From positions 1 to 64,000 of the forward strand of contig NZ_MVOH01000001.1 in NCBI RefSeq assembly GCF_002286935.1: 64,000 bases of DNA, given 5' to 3'. Origin of the DNA: Bifidobacterium criceti. Lineage in GTDB: Bacteria > Actinomycetota > Actinomycetes > Actinomycetales > Bifidobacteriaceae. The notes under the pieces are model-generated. The model searched no databases and was not told the DNA's origin. It saw nothing but the letters and a program-made list of their open reading frames with translations. This document shows positions 20,382-28,778 of this stretch, piece after piece; positions within the stretch are counted from its first letter, which is position 1, and each line of letters begins with the position of its first letter. The translations under genes were made by a program, and so were the position numbers.

Positions 20382-21506
20382 TCAGCTGTTGAAGCGCATC
20401 GGCACGAGGAGGTAGCGGTAGGCGAGCGATTCCTCGGAGTCCTCCTCCTGCTGGCCGTTGAACTCGACCGGCTTGACGGCCGTCGTCATCTTCATGCGCA
20501 CATATGGTTCGGTGATCGCGCTCAGACCTTCGCGCAGGTAGTTCGGGTTGAACGCGACGGTGATGTCCTCGCCGTCCAGGTCGACGTCGAGGATCTCGTT
20601 CGCGGATGCCTCGTCTGCGGCGCCCGCCGTGAGGTTGACCTCCTGCCCGGAGAAGACCATGCGGATCGGTGCATTGCGTTCGGCGACGAGCGCGACGCGC
20701 TTGATCGCGTCGAGGAGATCCTGCCTGTCGAGGACCGCATGGATCGGGTAGGAATCGGCGTACAGGCGGTCGACCGCGGGGAAGTCGCCGTCGATGAGCT
20801 GGACTGTGGATACGCGTCCGGCGTTTTCCACACCGAGGAGCGTCGGGTTTTCGACATCGAAGTACAGGTTGACGTTCTGGTGCTCGTCGAGCGAGCGCGA
20901 GATGTCGCGCAGATGTGTGCCCTTGACGAGCGCGACGGCGTCGAGCGCCTCATCCGACGGGGTCCAATGGAACGTCGAGCGCGACAGGCGGAAACGGTCG
21001 GTCGACGACAGCGTGACCGTGTCGCCGGTGAACTTCATCTGCACGGCCGTGAGTACAGGGCGGTCGTCGGTGCGCGCGATCGCGACGGCCGCCTGGATGA
21101 TCGACTGCGTGAACGTCGGTGCGTCGACCCGGCCGAGGAGCGGCGGCAGCTGCGGGAGGTCGGGGTATTCGCTTTCCGGCATGAGCTGGAGGGTGAACGT
21201 CGATTTGCCCGATGTGATGCGCAGCGTCGAGCCATCGGTCTGCAGGTACGCCTTCTCGAACGGCAGCGACTTGCTGATGTCGGCGAGCAGTTTGCCGGGG
21301 ACGACCGCGGCGCCCGATTCGTCGACACCGGCCTCGATGTGGTCGCGCGACGACAGCTCATAGGTGAATGTGGAAAGTTGCAGCGTGCCGTCCTTCGCCT
21401 CGAGCTTGATACCGGAAAGCAGCGGGTTGAGTTGTTTTGCCGAAAGGATGCTCGTGGTCCAGGACACGGCGTCGGCGAACGAGGTGGAATTGACTTCTAC
21501 TTTCAT
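20382..21506 (-). CDS. dnaN: DNA polymerase III beta clamp
   Basis: The 374-aa sliding clamp has the three-domain repeat of DnaN. Typical segments are MKVEVNSTSFADAVSW, the LSTDRFRLS-like block (LSSTDRFRLSRS near residue 165) and the C-terminal LLVPMRFNS, with the hydrophobic partner pocket residues. The ATG at 21506 follows AAGGAAGCGC; the frame opens to 21548. It is separated from dnaA by the DnaA-box region, the usual actinobacterial arrangement. Confidence 0.98.
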   Translation of the reverse strand: MKVEVNSTSFADAVSWTTSILSAKQLNPLLSGIKLEAKDGTLQLSTFTYELSSRDHIEAGVDESGAAVVPGKLLADISKSLPFEKAYLQTDGSTLRITSGKSTFTLQLMPESEYPDLPQLPPLLGRVDAPTFTQSIIQAAVAIARTDDRPVLTAVQMKFTGDTVTLSSTDRFRLSRSTFHWTPSDEALDAVALVKGTHLRDISRSLDEHQNVNLYFDVENPTLLGVENAGRVSTVQLIDGDFPAVDRLYADSYPIHAVLDRQDLLDAIKRVALVAERNAPIRMVFSGQEVNLTAGAADEASANEILDVDLDGEDITVAFNPNYLREGLSAITEPYVRMKMTTAVKPVEFNGQQEEDSEESLAYRYLLVPMRFNS

Positions 21507-21992
21507 GCGCTTCCTTGACTGTTGACGGGAACGGTTGCTGGAGTTCATTCTAACTGCTCTTTGCCGTGTTCGCTTGCGCGGTGCGCAAGGCGCAGCCGAT
21601 GTCCCTTGATGGTCATGATGAAGGTTTAAGAAGAAGAGTATTCATCATCATCATTATCCCGGTGGAAATGTGGAAAACGTCCGGAAGCCATACAGGACTG
21701 TGGATTATCGACGCCGATGCGATGTGGACAACCTCTGTATTTCGTGTGGATAACATGCCGGCTTTTCCACAGGTCGCAGAGGGTCTCTTGGTTATCCACA
21801 TTTCGATGCCGCCCATCCACGGGTTATCCACAGCGTGGTTCCGCGTTTTCCCCGCGCAATCCACTGCGTTTACCCACATTTGTGGATAACCATGTGGAAA
21901 ACTTGCCGCGTATATTCTCCGACATGGGTGTGTCGCATGGATGCGGCGTCCACACCGCGATGTGGACGCCGCACATGGGGGAATGAACCGTG
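21507..21992. other. oriC: oriC: DnaA-box region between dnaN and dnaA
   Basis: In 486 non-coding bases I find four perfect DnaA boxes (TTATCCACA or its complement): 21745-21753, 21792-21800, 21824-21832 and 21881-21889. Near-matches are TGTGGATTA (21699-21707) and TGTGGACAA (21723-21731). The dnaN-proximal part (21620-21660) is comparatively AT-rich with repeated CAT units and could be the unwinding element. Position between dnaA and dnaN matches characterised actinobacterial origins. Confidence 0.88.
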
Positions 21993-23606
21993 TCACTTGC
22001 CGCGCTGGCGCAGCAGCACCGTCAGCTCGGTGACGTAGTTGTAGATCTCCTGTTTCTGCTTCATGCCATCGGAGACGATCTTGATGTTGTGCATGACGGT
22101 CGTATGGTCGCGGCCGCCGAACACCTGGCCGATGTTGACAAGGCTCATGCTCGTCAGGTCGCGCGTCAGGTACATCGCGATCTGCCGCGCGAGCGTGATG
22201 TTGCGGTTGCGTTGCGGCCCCACGATGTCGTCGAACGTCAGATGGAAATATTTCGCGACACGTCCGATGATGTCGGTCGGCTTGACCTCGATGTCGGTCG
22301 AGAAGAAATCCTGGAGCGTCTGCTCGGCGAGCGCGACGGTGACCGGCTGGTTGTTGAGCGACGCGAGCGCGGTGACGCGGTTGAGCGCGCCCTCGAGTTC
22401 ACGGATGTTCTCGGTGAAGCGTTCGGCGATGAGGTCGAGGACGTCGTAGGGCACGCGCATCCCGGACGTCGACGCGATCATGCGCAGGATCGCGATGCGC
22501 GTCTCGAGGTCCGGCGGCTTGACGTCGACGGTGATGCCCTGTTCGAAGCGGGAGATGAGACGCGCCTCGAAGTCCTTGAGGTTCTTCGGCGGCACATCGG
22601 ACGCGATGACGATGCGCTTGTTCGCCTGATACAGGCTGTTGAACGTGTGGAAGAACTGCTCAAGCGTCTCGGTCTTGCCGCCGAGGAACTGGATGTCGTC
22701 GATGAGCAGCACATCGACTTCGCGGTATTTGCGGTTGAACGCCGTCACACGGCTCGACCCCGACTTCGTGCCGGCATCCATGCGCAGCGAATCGATGAAC
22801 TCGTTCGTGAACTCCTCGCTCGTCACATAACGCACGCGCGTGCCGGGCTGCTTGATGAGCGAATAGTTGCCGATCGCGTTGAGCAGATGCGTCTTGCCGA
22901 GTCCCGAACCGCCGTAGATGCACAACGGGTTGAAGTCGCTGCCGGTGCCTTCGGCGACGGCGAGCGCGACGGTGCGCGCGAAGCGGTTCGAGTCGCCCGG
23001 GACGAAGGTATCGAACGTATCGCTCGGGTTAAGGTGTGTCTCAGGGTCGAGCATCGGCTTGCCGTGCGCGCCGAGCGCCGCCGGCATGCCGGCCACGCCG
23101 CCTGAGATTGGCGCGGGGGTTGCGGGGGAGAGGTCCTCGCCCATCGAATCCTCGAAGGTCTGCACGACGGCGTCGTCGTAATGCGTCGTCTTCGGCGTCT
23201 GTCGGATGACGACCGGTGCGGGCGCGGGCTCCGGCTCGGGGAGCGGCTGGCGTTTGCGCGTGTCGCCGCGTGGCGCCTCCTCGCTGAGCGCCGTGACCGG
23301 GAGGACCGGCTGCTCCGGCTCGTTCGCGCGCATGATGATCTTGAACGCGGGGAACAGGTCGACGCCGCCGTTCGCGAGGCGCAGCGCCTGGAGCAGCTCA
23401 TCGTTGAGCTCGGTCTGCAGGACGTGCTGTGTCTCGCTGTTCTCGACGGCGAGGATGATGTTCGTGCCAAAGAGCGCCTCGGGCAGGACTCCTTCGAACC
23501 ACCCCTTCTCACGGGCGGTGAGCGATGAGTTCTTCCGAAGCAGTTCGAGCGCATCCGACCAGATGCGGGCTGCCTTGGCCCCCGGGTCGTTCGTGGCTTC
23601 GCTCAT
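21993..23606 (-). CDS. dnaA: chromosomal replication initiator DnaA
   Basis: The 537-aa protein has domain I (residues 1-90), a long Pro/Glu-rich linker (to about 190), the AAA+ domain with Walker A GGSGLGKTHLL near 237 and Walker B DVLLIDDIQFL near 300, and the DNA-binding domain IV with FGGRDHTTVMH near 505. It binds DnaA boxes on both sides of its gene, melts oriC and loads the helicase. A perfect DnaA box (23673-23681) lies in its promoter region, suggesting autoregulation. GGAG sits 8 nt before the ATG. Confidence 0.98.
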   Translation of the reverse strand: MSEATNDPGAKAARIWSDALELLRKNSSLTAREKGWFEGVLPEALFGTNIILAVENSETQHVLQTELNDELLQALRLANGGVDLFPAFKIIMRANEPEQPVLPVTALSEEAPRGDTRKRQPLPEPEPAPAPVVIRQTPKTTHYDDAVVQTFEDSMGEDLSPATPAPISGGVAGMPAALGAHGKPMLDPETHLNPSDTFDTFVPGDSNRFARTVALAVAEGTGSDFNPLCIYGGSGLGKTHLLNAIGNYSLIKQPGTRVRYVTSEEFTNEFIDSLRMDAGTKSGSSRVTAFNRKYREVDVLLIDDIQFLGGKTETLEQFFHTFNSLYQANKRIVIASDVPPKNLKDFEARLISRFEQGITVDVKPPDLETRIAILRMIASTSGMRVPYDVLDLIAERFTENIRELEGALNRVTALASLNNQPVTVALAEQTLQDFFSTDIEVKPTDIIGRVAKYFHLTFDDIVGPQRNRNITLARQIAMYLTRDLTSMSLVNIGQVFGGRDHTTVMHNIKIVSDGMKQKQEIYNYVTELTVLLRQRGK

Positions 23607-23944
23607 GGTCTCGTCTCCATCGGTTGGGAATGCACATGCGTAACAGGTTATTTTTACTCTGACTGATGGAAGTTATCCACATGCTCGCGTGTTGGAAAAC
23701 CTTGGTTTTGTAATGACATCGGTGTGATTTGTGTATAACTTCGCGGCGCTTTCCCCAACCGCGAGAACAGGTTGGTGGGTACCGCGGACGACGTCTCCAC
23801 AACGTCGCCGGGCGTGTCGTACGCGGCGTCGCCCACCGTGCGCGCGTGGTGGTATAGGGGTATCGGTAAATTGGTAGAGATTGTCTCAAGCGAAGTCATG
23901 TATGAACGCATGACCCATCGACCTAATAACGGGAGCATGAAACT
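23607..23944. promoter_or_regulatory. divergent dnaA/rpmH promoter region
   Basis: These 338 bases separate the leftward and rightward replichores. They hold one perfect DnaA box (23673-23681), an AT-rich patch (23648-23660) upstream of dnaA and, rightward, a TATAAC hexamer preceded by TG (23734-23739) as a candidate rpmH -10. The rest of the rpmH leader shows no clear gene. Confidence 0.55.
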
Positions 23945-24079
23945 ATGAAGAGGACATTCCAGCCGAACAACCGTCGTCGTCACATGAAGCACGGCTTCCG
24001 CGCCCGCATGCGCACGCGTGCCGGCCGCGCACTCATCAACCGTCGCCGCGCCAAGGGCCGCAAGACCCTCTCCGCCTGA
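23945..24079 (+). CDS. rpmH: 50S ribosomal protein L34
   Basis: The 44-aa highly basic protein has the invariant L34 pattern ([33 protein letters not shown]). It is an integral large-subunit protein. It is too short for most gene filters but unmistakable and sits in the conserved rpmH-rnpA-yidD-yidC order. Twenty-one bases separate it from rnpA. Confidence 0.98.
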   Translation: MKRTFQPNNRRRHMKHGFRARMRTRAGRALINRRRAKGRKTLSA

Positions 24080-24100
24080 GTCCCACCAGACCAGACGAAC

Positions 24101-24460
24101 TTGGAACGGCTCAGGAGCCACCGCGATTTCGTAGCCGTATTGCGCCGCCGCCGACGGGTGTCCGATGACGACCTCGTCGTGCACTACCTCGTACCGGATG
24201 GTGTCGGGAAAGTCGAGACGGACGGCGCATCGAGACGCGTCGGGCTCGCCGTTTCGAAGGCGGTGGGCAATGCGGTCACGCGCAATGCGGTCAAACGCCG
24301 CTTCCGCGTGCTCGCACGGCGCTACGAGGACGAACTTCCCGCGCATGTGAGCGTCGTGCTGCGCGCGAAACCAAGCGCGGCCCACGCGTCCTTCGCGTCG
24401 CTCGACGCGCAGATGGCGTCGCTTTTCCGCGCGGTCAGACACAAGACGGAACGTTCATGA
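24101..24460 (+). CDS. rnpA: ribonuclease P protein component
   Basis: The 119-aa protein is the RNase P protein subunit that helps the RNA subunit mature tRNA 5' ends. The family signature [20 protein letters not shown] continues into KRRFR near residues 45-70. No ATG or GTG start is available: the frame reads back to the rpmH stop and the only start is TTG at 24101, which gives the normal N-terminus ([14 protein letters not shown]). The stop overlaps the yidD ATG by 4 nt. Confidence 0.96.
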   Translation: MERLRSHRDFVAVLRRRRRVSDDDLVVHYLVPDGVGKVETDGASRRVGLAVSKAVGNAVTRNAVKRRFRVLARRYEDELPAHVSVVLRAKPSAAHASFASLDAQMASLFRAVRHKTERS

Positions 24461-24762
24461 CGAATGCAGGGCAGGTGTTGATTCGCTGCATCCGCTGGTA
24501 CCAACGGCGGATTTCGGCGAACACCCCGCCCTCATGTCGTTATTACCCCAGTTGTTCGAACTATGCGATCCAGGCGATCAGGCGCCATGGCGCCGTCCGC
24601 GGCGTCACGCTCGCCGCGCTGCGCCTGCTGCGCTGCCGCCCATGGAGTGCGGGCGGCATCGACGATGTGCCGCAGCGGTTCTCATTGTTCTACAGATTCT
24701 CGTGGTCACGCGCGCATGAAGAGCCGCGGCTGACCCCTTTGCCTCACGACGAAAAGGAGTGA
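24457..24762 (+). CDS. yidD: membrane protein insertion efficiency factor YidD
   Basis: The 101-aa protein has the compact YidD signature: [11 protein letters not shown], the three-cysteine block [19 protein letters not shown] and the [17 protein letters not shown] block. An amphipathic N-terminal helix anchors it at the inner membrane, where it assists YidC. It overlaps rnpA by 4 nt and precedes yidC by 10 nt. Confidence 0.97.
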   Translation: MTNAGQVLIRCIRWYQRRISANTPPSCRYYPSCSNYAIQAIRRHGAVRGVTLAALRLLRCRPWSAGGIDDVPQRFSLFYRFSWSRAHEEPRLTPLPHDEKE

Positions 24763-24772
24763 ACGGGCGCAT

Positions 24773-25777
24773 ATGTCGGAAAATTTCTTATTGGATAGCG
24801 GATTCTGGGGGTGGCTGTACAAGCTGCTGACCCCGGTCGAGTGGCTCATGACGCAGGTCATGTACTGGTTCCACAAACTGCTCACGCTCATCGGCATGCC
24901 GGCCGTGGGCTTGTCGTGGGTGCTGTCGATCATCTTCCTCGTCATCGTCGTGCAGGCGTGCGTCTTCCCGCTCTTCTACAAGCAGATGAAGTCGATGCGC
25001 GGCATGCAGGCGATCCAGCCGAAGATGATGAAGATCCAGAACAAGTACAAGGGCAAGAACGATCCCGCGAGCAAGGAAGCGATGCAGCGCGAGATGATGA
25101 AGCTCTACAAGGACAACAACGCCAACCCGGCGGGGTCGTGCCTGCCGATGCTCATCCAGGGCCCGGTCTTCATGTGCATGTTCTACGTGCTCTCGGCGAT
25201 CCCGTACATCGCGCGCGGCAAGCGCGCGCCGCTCGGCGCGTTCGACGTCGCGACCGCGAAGGAGTTCTCGAAGACGACGTTCTTCGGTACGAGGGTCTCC
25301 GACACGTTCACGACGGCAGGGACAAGCGGCAAGATCGTCATCGGCATCTTCGTGTTCGCGATGTGCGCGTGCCTGTGGTACATGCAGTGGAACACGATGC
25401 GCCGCAACACGGCGCCCGCGTCGATGAACAAGCAGGCCGAACGCATGCAGAAGATGATGCTGTGGATCTTCCCGGTCATGTACATCTTCTCCGGTGTCGC
25501 AATGCCGTTCGCAGTGCTCGTGTACTGGCTCGCGAACAACATCTGCAACCTGCTGCGCTCGTTCTGGCAATTGCGCGAATTCCCGACGCCCGGTTCCCCC
25601 GCGGCGCTCGACAAGGAGAAGCGCGACCACGACAACGAGAACAGGAAACGCGCGCGTGAAGGCCGTCCGTCGATCGAGGAACAGGAACTCATCGACGCGA
25701 AGAAGGCGGCGGAACGCAAAGCCTCGCAAGGCCACCAGCGCCAGCAGCCACAGCGCAAGAACCGCAAGAAGAAGTAG
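24773..25777 (+). CDS. yidC: membrane protein insertase YidC
   Basis: The 334-aa Oxa1/YidC insertase of the short Gram-positive type has about five helices: near residues 25-45, 45-75, 130-155, 180-205 and 220-250. It has the conserved hydrophilic-groove region (FPLFYKQMKSMRGMQAIQPKM) and a strongly basic tail (about residues 275-334, ending KNRKKK) that binds ribosomes. The AAGGAG near 24754 and the 10-nt gap after yidD indicate co-translation. A hairpin follows the stop. Confidence 0.96.
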   Translation: MSENFLLDSGFWGWLYKLLTPVEWLMTQVMYWFHKLLTLIGMPAVGLSWVLSIIFLVIVVQACVFPLFYKQMKSMRGMQAIQPKMMKIQNKYKGKNDPASKEAMQREMMKLYKDNNANPAGSCLPMLIQGPVFMCMFYVLSAIPYIARGKRAPLGAFDVATAKEFSKTTFFGTRVSDTFTTAGTSGKIVIGIFVFAMCACLWYMQWNTMRRNTAPASMNKQAERMQKMMLWIFPVMYIFSGVAMPFAVLVYWLANNICNLLRSFWQLREFPTPGSPAALDKEKRDHDNENRKRAREGRPSIEEQELIDAKKAAERKASQGHQRQQPQRKNRKKK

Positions 25778-25792
25778 CGTACGCCTTCATCA

Positions 25793-25823
25793 GGTCCCAC
25801 GTCCCGCAAATGGACGTGGGACC
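25793..25823 (+). terminator. hairpin after yidC
   Basis: GGTCCCACGTCC (25793-25804) pairs perfectly with GGACGTGGGACC (25812-25823) and TTCCC follows. It may be a weak terminator, so jag may need its own promoter. Confidence 0.6.
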
Positions 25824-25855
25824 TTCCCATATGTCGTACCCCCACGCCAGCCACC

Positions 25856-25887
25856 GCACTCCGGTACGCTGAGGTGGCTGTGGGCGT
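25856..25887. repeat. diverged copy of the 12.76-kb palindrome arm
   Basis: Thirty of 32 bases match 12757-12788 (shared core CCGGTACGCTGAGG). The matching 43-bp partner arm is lost, but GCCACC just upstream can still pair with GGTGGC in this copy. It lies between yidC and jag. Confidence 0.7.
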
Positions 25888-26054
25888 ACCGCCCTGCGTG
25901 TATCGCCGCGGTGCGGTGCGTTGCGGCACGCGTGGCGCCTGGTGGCGGGGGACTGCCTTACACTAGAGAGTGCATGAGTATAGGGTCGGCATATCGCCGC
26001 CGGCCATATGAATTTGTGGACAACGAGACATCCGGATATATGCAAGGAGTGCGT

Positions 26055-26600
26055 ATGGTGCAGGACGAAGAACGAAGCCTCGAACAGCTCGACCGCGAGG
26101 CCGACATCGCAGCCGACTACCTTGAGGGTCTGCTCGACATCGCCGATTACGAGGGCGACATCGAGATGGGTGTGCGCAACGGACGCCCGATGGTGCAGAT
26201 CGTCGCCGACGATGACACCGACATCAAACACCTCATCGGCCGCAACGGGGAGGTCGTGGACGCGCTCCAGCAGCTGTGCCGCCTCGCCGTGCAGCAGGAG
26301 ACGGGCGAACGTTCGCACCTGATCGTCGACGTCGACGGTTTCCTCAAGCGCAAGCGCCAGGTCCTGCGTGACATGGCGCTCGACGCGGTCGACGATGTGC
26401 GTGAGACGGGCGAACCGGTCGATCTCAAACCGATGAACTCGTTCGAACGTAAGATCATCCACGACGTCGTGCGCGACGAGGGCCTGCGTTCGCGTTCGCA
26501 TGGTGAGGAGCCGAAGCGCTATGTGACGGTCTATCTCAAGCACAACGACGCCGATGGTGACGAATACGAGGAGGACGACGAATACGTCGTCGAGGACTGA
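26055..26600 (+). CDS. khpB: KhpB/Jag RNA-binding protein
   Basis: The 181-aa protein has a KH domain (about residues 55-100, HLIGRNGEVVDALQQL) and an R3H domain (about 125-165, MNSFERKIIHD, then RVTVYLK-like KRYVTVYLK). Its tail is acidic (DGDEYEEDDEY). It lacks the N-terminal Jag_N domain of Firmicutes Jag, as usual in actinobacteria. It is a small-RNA/mRNA binder linked to cell-size and envelope control. AAGGAG six bases before the ATG at 26055 fixes the start; the open frame runs far upstream. A -10-like TACACT lies at 25959-25964. A perfect 20-bp hairpin follows. Confidence 0.93.
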   Translation: MVQDEERSLEQLDREADIAADYLEGLLDIADYEGDIEMGVRNGRPMVQIVADDDTDIKHLIGRNGEVVDALQQLCRLAVQQETGERSHLIVDVDGFLKRKRQVLRDMALDAVDDVRETGEPVDLKPMNSFERKIIHDVVRDEGLRSRSHGEEPKRYVTVYLKHNDADGDEYEEDDEYVVED

Positions 26601-26623
26601 CGGTTCCGTCATCCGAACATCGT

Positions 26624-26669
26624 GATCGTGCGGGGCGCACCGGGGACTTCCGGTGCGCCCCGCACGATC
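26624..26669 (+). terminator. 20-bp perfect hairpin after jag
   Basis: Bases 26624-26643 pair perfectly with 26650-26669 around GGACTT. Only GTTCG follows, so the U-tract is absent. It closes the rpmH-to-jag cluster. Confidence 0.7.
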
Positions 26670-26711
26670 GTTCGTAGCCACTGCCGATGGCATACGTTGC
26701 CGTCGGCAAAA

Positions 26712-26905
26712 TGTTTCACGTGGCGTAAAAAACGTTTCACGTGAAGAAAAGTATTGGGAAACGGGGATGTTGCACGTGAAAACGGTATAGGATGGTGCGT
26801 TATGAGTGACGAGATCCATACCGACGAACAGCTCGCCGATGCCCCGGTACTCGAAGCGGTATTCGGTGATGCGCTTGAGCAGATCAAGGTGTTTCACGGG
26901 AAACT
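26712..26905. promoter_or_regulatory. parS: parS-like centromere sites
   Basis: Four sequences resemble the parS consensus TGTTTCACGTGAAACA: 26712-26727 (12 of 16), 26733-26748 (13 of 16), 26768-26783 (13 of 16) and, inside rsmG, 26890-26905 (14 of 16). Three lie in the jag-rsmG gap. ParB encoded at 28779 would load here. Scores are my own base-by-base counts. Confidence 0.6.
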
Positions 26906-27560
26906 ATCGCGAGAGGGGGAGCCGAGGGGGCTCATCGGCCCGCGCGACGTGGACATCCTGTGGGAGCGCCATCTGCTCAATTCCGCGGCGATCGTGCCGT
27001 TCGTCGTCGAAGCGACCGAAGACAGGCAGTTCAAGACCGTCGCCGACATCGGCAGCGGCGGTGGATTCCCGGGGCTTGTCGCCGCGGCGATGCTCCCCGA
27101 CCGCACGTTCACGCTCATCGAACCGATGGAGCGGCGCTGCGCATGGCTTGCCGAATGCGTCGACGAGATGGGGTTGAAGAATGTGAAGGTCGTCCGCGCG
27201 CGCGCCGAGGAGGCGATCGCCGCGCTCGACGAACGCAAGCCCGAAGGTAAGCGCCATGTCAAGGCGTCGATCGTCGTCCCCGAGGAGGTGTGGGATGCGA
27301 TCCGCCATCCATTCGCGGCCGTGACGTGCCGTGCGGTCGCGCCGCTCACGAAGCTCGCAGGGTGGACGTTGCCGCTCGTCGAGCCGGGTGGTGAGCTCAT
27401 CGCGCTCAAAGGGCGTTCCGCGCAAGCCGAGATCGACAAGGCGCGCAAGATGATCACGAGATACGGCGGCGTGCGCCCCCGTGTCGTGACGGCGCCCGTC
27501 GGTGAGGGGCTTGAGGACACGAGGGTCGTCATCATCAACAAGAAGACGGCGAAACGATGA
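26802..27560 (+). CDS. rsmG: 16S rRNA (guanine-527-N7) methyltransferase
   Basis: The 252-aa protein has the RsmG Rossmann fold with SAM motif [15 protein letters not shown] near residue 85, the upstream [13 protein letters not shown] [15 protein letters not shown], and the C-terminal [11 protein letters not shown] block. It methylates G527 of 16S rRNA; loss gives low-level streptomycin resistance in other species. The ATG at 26802 lies 10 nt after TATAGG, and the frame extends to 26754. A near-perfect parS lies within its 5' coding part. Confidence 0.95.
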   Translation: MSDEIHTDEQLADAPVLEAVFGDALEQIKVFHGKLSREGEPRGLIGPRDVDILWERHLLNSAAIVPFVVEATEDRQFKTVADIGSGGGFPGLVAAAMLPDRTFTLIEPMERRCAWLAECVDEMGLKNVKVVRARAEEAIAALDERKPEGKRHVKASIVVPEEVWDAIRHPFAAVTCRAVAPLTKLAGWTLPLVEPGGELIALKGRSAQAEIDKARKMITRYGGVRPRVVTAPVGEGLEDTRVVIINKKTAKR

Positions 27561-27805
27561 GTTATCCACAATGTGCACGAATAGAACGAAGTTATCCACA
27601 TTGATGGTTGTGGATAACTTCGGTTGTCAATAAACACTGCAATATCAACGATAAGAAGACGAAACACACGTGTCGGGAACATGGGAAGACGGTGAGTTAT
27701 CCACAATGTTCCACAAGTTATCCACAATGGGACGGATGTCGGTTCCCTGTCCACGTGACTACAGAGACTTGAAGACACTGCGACTCAATTAGGAGGACAG
27801 TCCTC
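27561..27805. other. second DnaA-box cluster between rsmG and parA
   Basis: Five perfect TTATCCACA-type DnaA boxes lie in 165 bases: 27562-27570, 27592-27600, 27609-27617 (reverse), 27697-27705 and 27718-27726. An AT-rich spacer (about 27624-27668) separates the first three from the last two. The density exceeds that of the dnaN-dnaA region. It could be a second part of the origin, a DnaA-titration site, or DnaA control of parAB. An AGGAGG at 27791-27796 serves parA. Confidence 0.85.
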
Positions 27806-28777
27806 GTGACAGAACAAAGGGATATCCCCGGCATGGAAAGCACAACGGAGACGCTTGCGCGCATATTCAAAGGCAGCGACTCCGGCGTAGGTTCGCAGAT
27901 CGCGGACGAATCGTCACGGTACGAACGCATCAACGCCGCCAAATTCAAACGTCCGGCGGACACGCGGCGCATCGCCGTCGCGAACCAGAAGGGCGGCGTC
28001 GGCAAGACGAGCACGGCCGTCAACGTGGCCGCCGCTCTCGCGCAGGCGGGCATGCACGTGCTCGTCGTCGACATGGATCCGCAGGGCAACGCGTCGACCG
28101 CGCTCGGCGCGAAGCACAATTCCGGCGACCCCTCCGTCTACGACGTCATCGAAGGACGCGCGACGGTCGCCGATGTCATGCAGATATGCCCCGAATACGA
28201 GACGCTGCACGTCGTGCCCGCATCGATCGATTTGTCGGGCGCCGACCTCGAACTCGCCGACATGCCCGACCGCAACAACCTGATGCGCAACGCGCTCGAC
28301 GCGTTCCTCGACGCGAGCGACACGCACTACGATTATGTGTTCGTCGACTGCCCGCCGAGCCTCGGACTGCTCGTCATCAACGCGATGTGCGCGGTGAGCG
28401 AGATGCTCATCCCGATCCAGGCGGAATACTATGCGCTCGAAGGACTCGGACAGCTCATCAACACGATCGGCCTCGTCCAGTCGAACTTCAATCCCGAACT
28501 GCTCGTCTCGACGATGCTCGTGACGATGTACGACAAGCGCACACTGCTCAGCCGCGAGGTGTACGAGGAAGTCAAGACGCACTACCCAAGCATCGTGCTC
28601 GACACGACGATCCCACGCACCGTCAAGATCTCGGAAGCGCCGAGCTTCGCGCAGACCGTCGTCAGCTATGACCCGCGCGGCATGGGCGCAATCGCGTACC
28701 GCGAAGCCGCGCTCGAAATCAACAACAGGTCCGCGGTAGTGCTCGAAACCATCGCGTCGAGAAGAAACGAGGAGTGA
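27806..28777 (+). CDS. parA: chromosome partitioning ATPase ParA
   Basis: The 323-aa Walker-type ATPase has a ~55-residue N-terminal extension, then the deviant Walker A NQKGGVGKTST near residue 60, VVDMDPQGN and VDCPPSLG. It forms nucleoid-bound dimers that move ParB-parS complexes. Start is GTG at 27806, nine bases after AGGAGG. One base separates its stop from the parB ATG, so the two form an operon. The DnaA boxes upstream may tie segregation to initiation. Confidence 0.97.
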   Translation: MTEQRDIPGMESTTETLARIFKGSDSGVGSQIADESSRYERINAAKFKRPADTRRIAVANQKGGVGKTSTAVNVAAALAQAGMHVLVVDMDPQGNASTALGAKHNSGDPSVYDVIEGRATVADVMQICPEYETLHVVPASIDLSGADLELADMPDRNNLMRNALDAFLDASDTHYDYVFVDCPPSLGLLVINAMCAVSEMLIPIQAEYYALEGLGQLINTIGLVQSNFNPELLVSTMLVTMYDKRTLLSREVYEEVKTHYPSIVLDTTIPRTVKISEAPSFAQTVVSYDPRGMGAIAYREAALEINNRSAVVLETIASRRNEE

Positions 28778-28778
28778 C

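Noticed and set aside
24077..24100. Upstream start for rnpA
   Set aside because: The frame back to the rpmH stop has no ATG or GTG, so TTG at 24101 is the only start.
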